A DNA stretch of 64,000 nucleotides, taken from positions 45,077-109,076 of the forward strand of contig CAWIDH010000013.1 in assembly GCA_963834855.1 (NCBI GenBank), in the 5' to 3' direction. This DNA is from DATJKD01 sp963834855. Lineage in GTDB: Bacteria; Pseudomonadota; Gammaproteobacteria; Steroidobacterales; Steroidobacteraceae. Of this stretch, positions 8,628 to 17,867 are shown piece after piece. Numbering within the stretch: position 1 is the stretch's first letter; every line of letters begins with the position of its first letter. The notes beneath the pieces are model-generated. The model ran no database searches. It was given only the letters and a program-made list of their open reading frames with translations, and had not been told where the DNA came from. A program made the translations under genes and the position numbers.

Positions 8628-10064
8628 TCAGCGACGCCGCGGCAGGATGTTCGGGTTCATGCGAAACAGGTTCGCGGGATCGTACTTTTTCTTGATCTCC
8701 TGCAGTCGCCGGTAGTTCTCGCGATAGGTCTTCTCCACCAGCAGCTCACCGTCCTCGTTGTAGTTGGTCATGTTGAGGTATCCGCCGCCCTCCTGCGAGT
8801 ACGTCTCCCGCATCTCGTTCCAGATGCGCCGCGTCCACGCGACGACCGCCTCGGTCTGCGCGGGATCCGCCCACGAGGAGTTGTACTCCATCAGGTAGGC
8901 CCACTGACGGGCAGGAAACGCAGTAGCGTCGTCCGCCACGCGCCGGCTCGCGCCGCGGAGATCGTGCAGCACGAACGGGCAGGCCACGGCCGGCCGATCG
9001 AGAAAGACCTCGACGAGCGTATCGATCATGTCGTCGCTGAGGCGGTCCATGTAGAGCGCCTTCCAGTAGCTCAGCAGCTTGCCGTACGGCAGGTAGGGAT
9101 CGAACATCTGCTGGATGTCGATAAAACGCTGCGGGCCGCTGAAATCCAGGAGCACGGGCGCGAGCTCCCGGAGCGGTTGAACGAACTTCTCTCCTTCCTC
9201 GACGGGCCCGAAGTAGACGCCGCAGGGAACGACCACGTGCTGCCCGTGCGTCTCCTCGGGGAAGTTCGGATGGTCGGGAATCGTCCAGAAGAAGAACTCC
9301 GTGGTGAATTCCTCGGGCGCCTTCGCCATGAATGCCCGCCATCCATGCAGAACGTCGCGGGCACGCTCCGCCGCGTAGATCGGATTGCACACCATGAGCT
9401 GCGGTGGCATCGGGTGGAGCCGAAACTCGAACGTCGTTACCACCCCGAAGTTGCCGCCGCCGCCACGCACCGCCCAGAAGAGATCCGTATTGTCTGTATC
9501 GCTCGCGCGACGCAGCTCGCCGTCCGCCGTCACGATCTCGACCGCACGCAGATTGTCGATGGACATGCCGAGCTTGCCGCGCAGCCAGCCGTAGCCTCCG
9601 CCGGTCGTGAGGCCGGCGACGCCCGTCGTGGACACGACGCCGCCGGGGGCGACCAGCCCGAACACGTGCGTCTCGTGATCGACGTCGCCTAGCGCCGCAC
9701 CGCCCTGCACCCATGCGAGGCGCGCCTGCGGATCCACGCGTACCGACTTCATGAGCGACAGGTCGATCATGAGGCCGCCGTCACAGACGGCGTTGCCCGC
9801 CACACCGTGACCACCGCCGCGCACGGCAGTCAGAAGACGATGCTCGCGCGCGAAGTTCACGCCATGAATCACGTCGGCGACGCCCGTGCAACGCACGATC
9901 AGGGCGGGCCGCCTGTCTATCATTCCGTTGAAGATCGATCGTGCCCCGTCGTATCCGTCGTCATTCTTCGTGAGGACTTCGCCGCGGACCGCGCCCCCGA
10001 AATCGCGTAGCGTTGCATCGTCCAGGGAAACGTTGCCTCCATCGAGCGTTGTTATCTTGACCAT
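8628..10064 (-). CDS. FAD-linked oxidase, berberine-bridge-enzyme-like
   Basis: This 478-aa flavoprotein has a PCMH-type FAD-binding domain (about residues 35-215) and a C-terminal BBE segment (YLNMTNYNEDGELL, then KKKYDPANLFRMNPNI). The RGGGHGVAG motif supplies the histidine used for 8-alpha covalent FAD attachment. The second, cysteine-bearing attachment motif of bicovalent enzymes reads TTGVAGLTTGGGYGW here, with no Cys, so FAD is probably held by one covalent bond. Such enzymes oxidise alcohols, sugars or amines with oxygen. The substrate is unknown. It lies 96 bp downstream of the MarR gene on the same strand, so it may be in the same transcript. Confidence 0.85.
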   Translation of the reverse strand: MVKITTLDGGNVSLDDATLRDFGGAVRGEVLTKNDDGYDGARSIFNGMIDRRPALIVRCTGVADVIHGVNFAREHRLLTAVRGGGHGVAGNAVCDGGLMIDLSLMKSVRVDPQARLAWVQGGAALGDVDHETHVFGLVAPGGVVSTTGVAGLTTGGGYGWLRGKLGMSIDNLRAVEIVTADGELRRASDTDNTDLFWAVRGGGGNFGVVTTFEFRLHPMPPQLMVCNPIYAAERARDVLHGWRAFMAKAPEEFTTEFFFWTIPDHPNFPEETHGQHVVVPCGVYFGPVEEGEKFVQPLRELAPVLLDFSGPQRFIDIQQMFDPYLPYGKLLSYWKALYMDRLSDDMIDTLVEVFLDRPAVACPFVLHDLRGASRRVADDATAFPARQWAYLMEYNSSWADPAQTEAVVAWTRRIWNEMRETYSQEGGGYLNMTNYNEDGELLVEKTYRENYRRLQEIKKKYDPANLFRMNPNILPRRR

Positions 10065-10160
10065 CAGCAGTTCCTCGATTCGTACTCTCGTTCCGGTTCG
10101 GCGCCGTCATCCTGCGCTCTCCGTTACCGATCGGCACAGTACCACCCGCGCCCGGTGTTT

Positions 10161-10745
10161 TCACCGGCCGCCATGAAGTCCGGAGCGCCGAGGGTCCTCG
10201 CGTTCGTGTCCGTCTGACTCGACCAAGGTCGGGCAAGCAGTGCGGTTGATGAGGTGCTGTTTCAACGCAGCGAGGTGACCCGCCAGCTCGTGCTTGTCAC
10301 GATCGGAGAGCCCATTGAACAGCTCGATAATCCACTGCTCGTGCTCGTGCGCCATCTGCTCGAACACGCGACGCCCTTCGCGCGTCAACTGAACCCGGTA
10401 GACACGCCGGTCGACAGCGTCGGCTTGCCGCGAAATGAGCCCTTCACGCTCGAGCGTGTTGGCGATCCCGGTGATGTTGCCGCCCGTCACCATCATGCGG
10501 CGTGACAGGTCACCCATCCGGAGCCCGCCGGGCGCGCGCTCCAGCTGTGCCATCAGATCGAAGCGCGGCAGGGTCGTCCCGAACACGGTCTGCAGTCGCT
10601 GCCGGACCCTGGTTTCGATCAAGTTCGTGCACGCCAGCAGCCGCAACCAGAGCCGCAGCGATTGATGATCGGTCGCTGCACCGCGCGTTTCGACGTCCGC
10701 AGGGTTATTCAGTGCAACGGCCATCGAGGGTCTACGACGCGGCAT
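10161..10745 (-). CDS. MarR-family transcriptional regulator
   Basis: This 194-aa winged-helix regulator shows the full MarR core. A helical N-terminus ends in LPRFDLMAQLERAPGGLRMG; the recognition helix reads MMVTGGNITGIANTLEREGL; the wing reads DAVDRRVYRVQLTREGR; C-terminal dimerisation helices follow. A much longer open frame runs upstream on the same strand, but MarR homology begins only here, so I use the ATG at 10745. It is divergent from the thiolase gene with a 141-bp gap containing a TTGAG-G-CTCAA repeat. MarR proteins of catabolic clusters usually respond to an aromatic acid or its CoA ester; the ligand here is unknown. Confidence 0.85.
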   Translation of the reverse strand: MPRRRPSMAVALNNPADVETRGAATDHQSLRLWLRLLACTNLIETRVRQRLQTVFGTTLPRFDLMAQLERAPGGLRMGDLSRRMMVTGGNITGIANTLEREGLISRQADAVDRRVYRVQLTREGRRVFEQMAHEHEQWIIELFNGLSDRDKHELAGHLAALKQHLINRTACPTLVESDGHEREDPRRSGLHGGR

Positions 10746-10772
10746 GACTCGAACTTCGCGCAGCTGATATAG

Positions 10773-10783
10773 TTGAGGCTCAA
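10773..10783. promoter_or_regulatory. Candidate MarR operator
   Basis: TTGAG-G-CTCAA is a perfect 5-1-5 inverted repeat lying between the divergent MarR and thiolase genes, 28 bp from the MarR start. It is flanked by AT-rich GATATAG and AAGCATATG. MarR dimers commonly bind such short palindromes and repress both divergent promoters. This rests on position and symmetry only. Confidence 0.35.
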
Positions 10784-10886
10784 AGCATATGTCGGGCCTC
10801 CGGCCCAAGTCGAGTCGCGGCTGCCGGCGTCGATGCGCTCGGTGCGATCTGGACCCCAGACCTCTCCACGTCCTTGGGGCTGTTGC

Positions 10887-12107
10887 ATGCCACATGCTGC
10901 TGAAATCCCGTACGGCGCCTACTGGTCGACGCCCTTTGCGCGCTGGCAGGGATCGCTGTCGGGTCTGCACAGCCTGAGGTTTGCGGCACATGTCGCCCGC
11001 AACGAGCTCGCGAGGCGCAGGATCGACGCGCAGCTGTTCGACTACGGCGTGCTCGGCATGACCCGGCCCGAGAGGGGCTCGTTCTACGGCTTGCCATGGC
11101 TGATGGGCCTCGCAGGAGCCGGTCACGTCGGCGGTCCGACCGTGTCGCAGGCCTGCGCCACCGGCGTGCGCGCGATGCTTGCGGCGAGTCAGGAGGTCGA
11201 CGCGAGACTGGCGCACTGCGCGCTTGCGATCGCCTGCGATCGCACGTCCAACGGCCCCCATGTCTTCTACCCGAATCCAGCGGCGCCGGGCGGCACCGGC
11301 GAAGCCGAGGACTGGATCATGCAGAACATGGCCTGCGACCCGCTTGGCGGCCACTCGATGACGCAGACCGCGGAAAACGTCGCGGGAAAATTCGGCGTGG
11401 ACATGGCCGAACAGCATGAGCTGGTCCTGCAGCGTGAAGAGCAGTACCGGTCCGCGCTGGCCGACGACCACGCATTCCAGAAGCGTTACATGACGCTGCC
11501 GTTCCCGGTTCCCGACATGCGCTTCCGGCAGACCGTCGCGGAGCTCAGCACCGACGAAGGAGTGCGATTCTCGACCGTCGAAGGGCTCGCGCGGCTCAAG
11601 CCCGTCATCGACGGCGGCACGGTGACCTTCGGCGGTCAGACTCACCCTGCAGACGGCAGCGCCGCCATGATCATCGCGAGCCCGGATCGGGCGCGGGAGT
11701 TGAGCCGCGAGCCCCGGATTCGCATCGAACTGTGCGGATTCGGCGTCGCACGGGCCGCGCTTGGGTTCATGCCAGAGGCGCCCATCGAAGCCGCGCGGCG
11801 TGCGCTCGACGCGGCCGGAGCGCGCATCGGTGAGCTGCGCGCGATCAAGACGCACAATCCGTTCGCCGTGAACGACATCGTATTCGCGCGCGCGACGGGC
11901 GCGGACGCCCGGACGATGAACAACTATGGCTGCTCGCTCGTCTACGGCCACCCGAACGCGCCCACCGGGCTGCGCGGCACGATCGAGCTGATCGAAGAAC
12001 TCGTTGCGCGCGGCGGCGGGACGGGGCTCTTCACCGGCTGCGCCGCCGGCGATACCGCGATGGCGGTCGTCATCCGCGTCAGCGATCGAAAGTCCCAGGG
12101 TTCCTAA
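10887..12107 (+). CDS. Thiolase family protein (acetyl-CoA acyltransferase)
   Basis: This 406-aa thiolase would cleave a 3-ketoacyl-CoA with CoA, or run the reverse condensation. The nucleophilic cysteine is C90 in SQACATG. A histidine is present in IKTHNPFAVND and the second catalytic Cys in TGCAAGDTAM near the C-terminus. The frame opens earlier, but homology starts at the ATG at 10887, preceded by TTGGGG. It is divergent from the MarR gene and its last codons overlap the end of the convergent LLM gene by 4 bp. In context it is the likely last beta-oxidation step for the CoA esters made by the cluster. Confidence 0.87.
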   Translation: MPHAAEIPYGAYWSTPFARWQGSLSGLHSLRFAAHVARNELARRRIDAQLFDYGVLGMTRPERGSFYGLPWLMGLAGAGHVGGPTVSQACATGVRAMLAASQEVDARLAHCALAIACDRTSNGPHVFYPNPAAPGGTGEAEDWIMQNMACDPLGGHSMTQTAENVAGKFGVDMAEQHELVLQREEQYRSALADDHAFQKRYMTLPFPVPDMRFRQTVAELSTDEGVRFSTVEGLARLKPVIDGGTVTFGGQTHPADGSAAMIIASPDRARELSREPRIRIELCGFGVARAALGFMPEAPIEAARRALDAAGARIGELRAIKTHNPFAVNDIVFARATGADARTMNNYGCSLVYGHPNAPTGLRGTIELIEELVARGGGTGLFTGCAAGDTAMAVVIRVSDRKSQGS

Positions 12108-13147
12108 ACGAACGGGATCACTTCGCTCGCGAAGCGCTGCAGCACGTTGTGCGACCCGGCCTCGTCCTGTGACGTGATGAAGATCGAGATCTCCGTGATC
12201 CCGGCCTCCTTGAGCTCCCTGCCCTTGGCGATGCAGTCCTGCGGTGTGCCGGCGATGCAGGTCTTCATCGCGACCGCATCCGGGATCAGCTGGCGGTGCT
12301 TCGCCGTCAGGTCGAGGTGCTCGTAGAACCTGTAGGACTCGCTGACCGCCTTGACGACGTCGGCGTGTTCGACGCCCAGCGTGTCGGGGAGCCACGGCTT
12401 GCGTGCGATGTTGCGCGCCGCGGTGGGCCGGACCTTGTCGAGCGCTTTCGTGCGGTCGCTGTCGATGGCCGCATCGATTGCGGCGATGAATCGCAGCGTC
12501 TTCGGATCCTTGCCGGCGACGCGCGCGCCTTCCGCGGCCGCCGCGACCGTCGCACGCACGCCCTCGGCGTTGCCACCCATGTGCCCGTCGACGATGACGC
12601 CGTCGCACAGTTCACCGGCCATCGTGACCGACTTCGGTCCCATGCACGCGAACTGCACCGGAAACTTCCCCCATCGGTCGGCACCGACGAGCCGGACGCG
12701 ATCGACGCGGCCCCAGGTTTGCTTGTCGGCTTCCTCGGGCGGACGCAACGCGTCGACTTCCTTGCCATCGAGCAGGGCGCGCATAAAGATCAGTCGTTCG
12801 CGCAGCTGCGGCAACCGCGCCGGGGACAGGCCGGCCGTGCGCACCGAGGAATCACCGGCACCGAGCCCGAGCTTGGCGCGGCCATCGCTCAGCATATTGA
12901 GCGTCATGGCGGCGTTGGCCGTGACGGCCGGGTGGCGCGTCACCGTATTCGTCACGCCGGTGCCCAGCTTCACCCGCGTGGTGCCGATGGCACAGGCGGC
13001 CAGCGTCACCCAGACGTCGTTCCAGATCATCTGCGAATCGCCGACATAGACGCTTTCGAATCCGCACTGCTCGGCGGTCTGCGCCAGGCGAACGACCGGC
13101 GCCACCGTGGCACCGGAAAACGGCCAGATCATGCAGCTGAAATTCAT
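12104..13147 (-). CDS. LLM-class (luciferase-like, probably F420-dependent) oxidoreductase
   Basis: This 347-aa TIM-barrel enzyme belongs to the bacterial-luciferase/F420 superfamily. Family segments are FESVYVGDSQMIWNDVW near the N-terminus, GTTRVKLGTGVTNTVTRHP, and LGLGAGDSSVRTAGL. The length and the TGVTN pattern match F420-using members such as methylenetetrahydromethanopterin-reductase-like and F420-dependent glucose-6-phosphate dehydrogenase-like proteins, more than FMN-dependent monooxygenases. The ATG at 13147 has a strong AGGAGGG site. It follows the beta-oxidation fusion gene by 40 bp and is probably co-transcribed with it. With an F420 biosynthesis locus 4 kb away, F420H2 use is a reasonable inference, not proven. 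Confidence 0.85.
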   Translation of the reverse strand: MNFSCMIWPFSGATVAPVVRLAQTAEQCGFESVYVGDSQMIWNDVWVTLAACAIGTTRVKLGTGVTNTVTRHPAVTANAAMTLNMLSDGRAKLGLGAGDSSVRTAGLSPARLPQLRERLIFMRALLDGKEVDALRPPEEADKQTWGRVDRVRLVGADRWGKFPVQFACMGPKSVTMAGELCDGVIVDGHMGGNAEGVRATVAAAAEGARVAGKDPKTLRFIAAIDAAIDSDRTKALDKVRPTAARNIARKPWLPDTLGVEHADVVKAVSESYRFYEHLDLTAKHRQLIPDAVAMKTCIAGTPQDCIAKGRELKEAGITEISIFITSQDEAGSHNVLQRFASEVIPFV

Positions 13148-13187
13148 GGCGATTCCCTCCTGATATCCGAACGTCGCCGGCACCCAA

Positions 13188-14043
13188 TCATCCGGTGCGG
13201 GAGAAATCAGCACGGCGCCGCTCGCCGAACGCCGCGATGCCCTCGCGTGCCGCCGCGGTGCAGGCGCTCTCGCCGAATGCCTGGTAGCCGATCTCCAGAG
13301 CCTGCGACCACCGGTCGGCGGCGGCGGCGCTGACAATTGCGCGATCCATGATCGAGCGGATTTCGCGGCTCCATCGCCCGGCGTCCGCACCATCCACGGC
13401 CGGCAGTGGCGCAATCTTCACGGGCGCATCGCACTTCTGGTACGGAACGCGTTCGAGCTGGTGCACCAGCCGCAGCGCCGCTGGAATCAGTTCGAATTGC
13501 GCGTCGACCACCTCGGCAACGATGCCCAGAGCGTGTGCCCGCTCCGCGGTCAACTTCTCGGCCTCGCGGAGCATGCCGTGAAACACCTGGCATGCCTGCG
13601 GCCAGCGGCGATACGGAACGACCATCGCTCCGATACCCGGAACGATGCCGAGCGTGATCTCCGGGAACTGCAGCCAGGCCTCGCGCACGCCGACCAGCCC
13701 GTGGCAACGAATCGCGAGTTCCAGTCCGCCGCCGAGTGCCATGCCGTTGAGCGCGGCGACGACGGGCTTGCGCATCGCATCGATGTGCACCAGCAGGCGC
13801 GAGCAGGCTCGTGCGTATTCCGCTCGCGGCCGCCGCATCGCCGAGCATCGACGGGAATCGTCCGATATCGGCGCCGGCGCAGAACGCCCGGTGGCCATAT
13901 CCGGTGATGACGAAGCCGCGGGTCGCGTGATCGTCCTCGAACTCGCGGATGGCATCGAGCAACTCGTCGTTGAGCGCGTCGTGCAGTGCGTTGAGCGCCT
14001 CGGGCCGGCGTATCGGTGAGCACCTTGACGCCCTCGAGATCAT
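13188..14043 (-). CDS. Enoyl-CoA hydratase half of a broken dehydrogenase/hydratase fusion
   Basis: This crotonase-fold region (about 270 aa) hydrates 2-enoyl-CoA. Its beginning (RRPEALNALHDALNDELLDA, then FVITGYGHRAFCAGADIGRF) is in one frame. The rest (MRKPVVAALNGMALGGGLEL, then EITLGIVPGIGAMVVPYRRW) is in another, with a junction near 13815-13835. The oxyanion-hole segments FCAGADIG and GMALGGGLEL are both present. A further shift near 14014-14017 joins it to the dehydrogenase half upstream. With three one-base corrections, 13188-15218 becomes a single reading frame of about 676 codons. That architecture, dehydrogenase first and hydratase second, is known in archaeal and some bacterial fusions. 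I consider it one gene. Confidence 0.75.
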
Positions 14044-15218
14044 CGACCAGCACGTGCCGCCGGAACCGCTGGTAATGCTGCAGCGCTTCCGCGGGGCCCG
14101 GCATGCCGGCGCGCTCGCGACGCAGTCGCTGCAGGATCCGCTCGACCTCCGGCGCAGCGTTCCGCACTCATCAATTCGAGCGGGCCGGATTTGAAGCCAA
14201 ACGCGAGGCGACTGCCGAGCTCGAGGTCAGCAGCCGTCCCGATCCGGCGATCCAGGATGTCAAGCGACTGCGAGAACAGGATCCCGAGCAACCGGTCGCG
14301 GATCAGCGCCCGCTTTGCGGCCGGCACCTCGACCCGCTGGCCGGGCGGAACGGTCTTCCAGCGCTCAACCGAGCGAAATACCGCTGCCGGCCGATAGTGC
14401 TGGCCCTCGACTTCGGCCTGCAGGTCGTTCGTTTCGACGATGATCGGATTTCCGTTGGCCAGATTCAGCACGAAGAAGGGACCGGCAGCGACGAACTCCT
14501 GCGCGGCGCTGTCGATTTCCTCGGCCGTCGCATCGGCAAGCAGGTGACCCGCCTCGTTGCACCAGTTGTCGAAGATCCGATCGAGCATGAAGCAGACCGC
14601 GTCGGCCGCCACGAGTGGAACCTTGCCCGTCGTCGCGAACAACCAGCGCAAGTGCTGCAGCCGCTCGCGATCGAGGACAGGCCAGTCGATCACTTCCACG
14701 ATCGGATTCCGAAACGCCGGCGCGAAGAAGTGCGTGACGGTTGCACGCTCCGGATGCCGCAGATGCGAGAAAAGCCGGGCGGCAGGCAATGAGCTCGTGT
14801 TCGATGTGATCAACGCATCCGCAGCCACGAGCGATTCAACCTCGGTGAAGATCGCGCGCTTCACCGGGAGGTTCTCCGTCGCAGCCTCGATCACCCAGTC
14901 CGAGCCACGGATCGCCGCGTAGTCGGTACTGGTCGTGATGCGTGCGGTCGTCCGGGCCGCGGCGTCCGCGGTCAGTTTGCCCTTGGCCAGCCCCTTGTCG
15001 GCGTAGGAACGGATGCGTGCCGAGGCACGATCGAGCGCATCCTGCGACAGGTCGATCAGGACCAGTTCGAGATCCGCAATCGCGCCCTTCAGGTAGTAGC
15101 CGATGTCCGGGCCGATCGTGCCGGCACCGATGACCGCAACCCGCCCCGGCAGGGGACGCACCGGCTGGACGATCAACGGGTTGTTGCAGATCTGCTGCAT
15201 CGATGGCTGTCCGCTCAC
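14040..15218 (-). CDS. 3-hydroxyacyl-CoA dehydrogenase half of the same fusion gene
   Basis: This NAD-dependent dehydrogenase oxidises (S)-3-hydroxyacyl-CoA. The Rossmann motif VAVIGAGTIGPDIG lies at residues 27-40. The catalytic region reads LITSNTSSLPAARL, and the histidine lies in ERATVTHFFAPAFRNPIVEV. C-terminal HAD helices end near FGFKSGPLELM. After that the frame runs into low-complexity Ala/Arg sequence while the homologous continuation (NAAPEVERILQRL) appears in a shifted frame, so an indel lies near 14160-14175. The GTG at 15218 is the longest start; an ATG at 15200 is also possible. It is divergent from the TonB receptor and shares the operator-like element at 15273. Confidence 0.8.
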   Translation of the reverse strand: MSGQPSMQQICNNPLIVQPVRPLPGRVAVIGAGTIGPDIGYYLKGAIADLELVLIDLSQDALDRASARIRSYADKGLAKGKLTADAAARTTARITTSTDYAAIRGSDWVIEAATENLPVKRAIFTEVESLVAADALITSNTSSLPAARLFSHLRHPERATVTHFFAPAFRNPIVEVIDWPVLDRERLQHLRWLFATTGKVPLVAADAVCFMLDRIFDNWCNEAGHLLADATAEEIDSAAQEFVAAGPFFVLNLANGNPIIVETNDLQAEVEGQHYRPAAVFRSVERWKTVPPGQRVEVPAAKRALIRDRLLGILFSQSLDILDRRIGTAADLELGSRLAFGFKSGPLELMSAERCAGGRADPAATASRARRHAGPRGSAAALPAVPAARAGR

Positions 15219-15272
15219 CTGCCCTGCTGGATCGCCTGTCGCGCCTGTTGTGATTCGGCAAACGGTCTGATA

Positions 15273-15288
15273 GGTTTAAGTATAAAGT
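15273..15288. promoter_or_regulatory. Shared operator-like element, copy A
   Basis: The 16-mer GGTTTAAGTATAAAGT lies midway between the divergent dehydrogenase/hydratase and TonB-receptor genes. It matches 10 of 16 positions of the palindrome ACTATAAGCTTATAGT, deduced from copies B (26502) and C (31222). TATAAA inside it could be the -10 box of the receptor promoter. It is AT-rich in an otherwise GC-rich region. Confidence 0.4.
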
Positions 15289-15355
15289 ATCTCCGGCGTC
15301 GCAACCATCGACGCCCGCGGCAGGCGATCGGTAACCAGCAACCCTTGGGGGGGCT

Positions 15356-17815
15356 ATGCGTAACACGATCATTCGAACCCGGCCCGTCAATTCGCAGATT
15401 TTCCTCGCAGTGAGACACGGCTGCCGGCGGGCTCCGCTTGCAGCGCTCGCCTGCATCTGTACGGCCGCCTCGGCCCAGGAGGCCCGTGGCGTCCTGGAAG
15501 AGATCATCGTGACCGCGCAGAAACGCGAGCAGTCGATCCAGGATGTCGGCATTTCGATCAGCGCGTTGACCGGCGACCAGATGCGGGCGTTCGGCTTCCA
15601 GGGCAGCACCGATCTCGCCCGCATGACACCGGGTGTGTACCTGGGCGGAAGCATCGGCGGACAGACCGCGATCTTCACGATTCGCGGGGTCACGCAGAAC
15701 GACTTCAACGACTGGGTCGAAGCTCCGGTCGCCGTGTACATCGACGACGCCTACATCGCGATGGCGCAGGGTCAGTCATTCTCGACGTTCGACGTCGAGC
15801 GAGTGGAAGTCGCGAAGGGGCCGCAAGGAACGCTGTTCGGGCGCAATGCGACCGGCGGTCTGATTCACTACATCACGCGCAAGCCGAGCCGCGAATTCGA
15901 CGCGTACGTCGAGCTCACGGGCGCGGAATACGGGCAGTTTCGAGCCGAAGCGGCCGTCGGTGGACCGTTGGGCGGGCGACTCGCCGGCCGGCTCTCCGCG
16001 CTGTACAACACCTATGGCGAAATCTTCGACAACAGGTATCCCGAAGGGCTGAGCGGACAACCGCCGGTCGCGGGCCAGGGTGAGGACGAGTGGAACGACG
16101 ACACGACAGCGGTGCGCGGCCAGCTGTCGCTCGACGCGACCGACGACGTAAACATGTTGCTGTCGGCCAGTTACGCGAAGACCGACACGTCGACGGGACC
16201 GTATCAGTCGACCCCGACCGTCGCGGAGTTCGACGCTCAGGGTCGCGTGATCAACACCATCAATGCGGCGCCCGGCGAAACGCGCGAAGCCATCGGTCCG
16301 GGCGGCGTAGGCATCGACATCCCGGCCATCGACGGTGACTTTGACGGATTGCGTCCCGTACCGGGCGGCGACCTGTTCGGCTACATCGACTCGGACGGCG
16401 AGGACTTCGACGTCTCGAAGAACATCGCATACACCGAGTTGAACGAGTTCGAGACGACGGGCGCCGGTCTGAAGCTGACCTGGGATCTGGGCGAGGCCGA
16501 ATTCACGTCGCTATCGGACTTCAAGAGCTTCGAGAAGTTCGTGAACATGGACGTCGATGCAGCGCCGTATGCGCAGTCCATGTTCATCGCGCAGGCGGAC
16601 GTCGACACGTTCACACAGGAGTTTCGACTCAACGGCACCACGGACCGCATGTCCTGGGTCGCCGGTTTCTACTACCTGCAGATCGACAACGAGACGAACA
16701 ACGGCCTCTCTTTCGAGGCCAACTCGCCGTTCTCGAGCCCGATCATCTTCGGTGTGCCGGTCGATACGGTCGGGCACATCAAGCTCGATACGGATTCCTA
16801 CTCACTGTTCGGCCAGGTGGACTTCGCAATGACTGATCGCTGGACTCTCGTAGCGGGCGCGCGCGCGATCAAGGAGGAGAAGGACTTCAGGTTCGAACAG
16901 GCCGCGTATCTGAACGAGGACGACCGCTTCATCAACTCGGTGTTCCTGTTCCCGTTCCCGGAGACATCGGCGGATACCGACCCGACTTCATTCTATGCCG
17001 AGGACACAAGCGACGATCTATGGGCCGGCAAGCTGCAGCTCGAGTACCGGCCGGGCGATGGGTTGCTCCTCTATGGCGGTGTCAACCGTGGGGTCAAGGC
17101 CGGCAGCTTCAACGCACAACTCGTCGACGGTTCGCCGCGACTCGCTCCGGCGGATATGGGCTACGAACCGGAAAGCCTGCTCGCGTACGAGGTCGGCTTC
17201 AAGTCGACGCTCATGGACGGCCGCGCACGACTGAACGGCGCCGCTTACTACTACGACTACGACGACTACCAGGCGTTCGTGTTCGTCCAGTCGTCCGGCA
17301 CTGTGTCCAATCTGCAGGCGGAATCCAAGGGCGTCGAGCTCGATTTCGCGGTGACACCGGTCGACGGCCTCGACATCACGCTGGCTGCGAGCTACTTCGA
17401 CGCGACCGTCGAAGACCTGGCACTGTCCTCCAGCACGCCAGGTGTCGAGCCGGTGCTGAAGGACGTCGAGCCGAGCTTTGCGCCGCCGCTGCAGCTCGCG
17501 GCATTGCTGCGCTACGCGTGGCCCGCGCTGGGCGGAGAGCTCTCTGCGCAGATCGACGGAAGCTATACCGACAGCTTCTATCACAACCTGCGCAATTTCG
17601 ATTCGGAGAAGTACGACGACTACGTGCTCGGCAACCTGCGATTCGGCTACGCGCCGGACGGCGGCAACTGGGAGCTCGCGGCGTTCGTCAAGAATTTCAC
17701 GGACGAGCGTTATCGCACGATCGGCTTCGACCTCGCGACGCTGTGCGGCTGCAACGAGGATGCGTACGGCGCGCCGCGCTGGGCGGGATTGACGTTCAAG
17801 ATAAAGTTCGACTGA
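15356..17815 (+). CDS. TonB-dependent outer-membrane receptor
   Basis: This 819-aa outer-membrane transporter imports a scarce or bulky ligand using TonB energy. A signal peptide ends near TAASAQ (about residue 41). It is followed by a TonB box (EEIIVTAQKREQSIQDV), the plug domain (TIRGVTQNDFNDWVEAPVAV, then FDVERVEVAKGPQGTLFGRN) and a long beta-barrel ending in an aromatic C-terminus (FKIKFD). The ATG at 15356 follows a run of seven G. The plug/barrel style is that of the IroN/FhuE-like receptors expanded in sphingomonads and steroid-degrading proteobacteria. Its place in the cluster suggests it takes up the substrate degraded here, not iron; that is inference. Confidence 0.92.
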   Translation: MRNTIIRTRPVNSQIFLAVRHGCRRAPLAALACICTAASAQEARGVLEEIIVTAQKREQSIQDVGISISALTGDQMRAFGFQGSTDLARMTPGVYLGGSIGGQTAIFTIRGVTQNDFNDWVEAPVAVYIDDAYIAMAQGQSFSTFDVERVEVAKGPQGTLFGRNATGGLIHYITRKPSREFDAYVELTGAEYGQFRAEAAVGGPLGGRLAGRLSALYNTYGEIFDNRYPEGLSGQPPVAGQGEDEWNDDTTAVRGQLSLDATDDVNMLLSASYAKTDTSTGPYQSTPTVAEFDAQGRVINTINAAPGETREAIGPGGVGIDIPAIDGDFDGLRPVPGGDLFGYIDSDGEDFDVSKNIAYTELNEFETTGAGLKLTWDLGEAEFTSLSDFKSFEKFVNMDVDAAPYAQSMFIAQADVDTFTQEFRLNGTTDRMSWVAGFYYLQIDNETNNGLSFEANSPFSSPIIFGVPVDTVGHIKLDTDSYSLFGQVDFAMTDRWTLVAGARAIKEEKDFRFEQAAYLNEDDRFINSVFLFPFPETSADTDPTSFYAEDTSDDLWAGKLQLEYRPGDGLLLYGGVNRGVKAGSFNAQLVDGSPRLAPADMGYEPESLLAYEVGFKSTLMDGRARLNGAAYYYDYDDYQAFVFVQSSGTVSNLQAESKGVELDFAVTPVDGLDITLAASYFDATVEDLALSSSTPGVEPVLKDVEPSFAPPLQLAALLRYAWPALGGELSAQIDGSYTDSFYHNLRNFDSEKYDDYVLGNLRFGYAPDGGNWELAAFVKNFTDERYRTIGFDLATLCGCNEDAYGAPRWAGLTFKIKFD

Positions 17816-17842
17816 GGGCGGCAATGCTGCTGCGGATCCAGG

Positions 17843-17867
17843 CGCCGTCGGCAGCTCGCCGGCGGCG
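17843..17867. terminator. Hairpin between convergent genes
   Basis: CGCCGTCGGC and GCCGGCGGCG can form a 10-bp stem with one G-T pair around an AGCTC loop. It occupies almost the whole gap between the TonB-receptor stop (17815) and the acyl-CoA ligase stop (17868), so it may end both transcripts. There is no T-run, so factor-independent termination is uncertain. Confidence 0.45.

Noticed and set aside
10161..12608. 815-codon minus-strand open frame
   Set aside because: Only its last 194 codons (MarR) are protein-like. The upstream part is antisense to the thiolase and in another frame of the LLM gene, and its composition is that of GC-rich shadow translation.
15356..17815. Iron-siderophore uptake as the role of the TonB receptor
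   Set aside because: No siderophore genes, FecI/FecR-type regulators or Fur site at its promoter; the promoter element is shared with catabolic operons, so substrate uptake is preferred.
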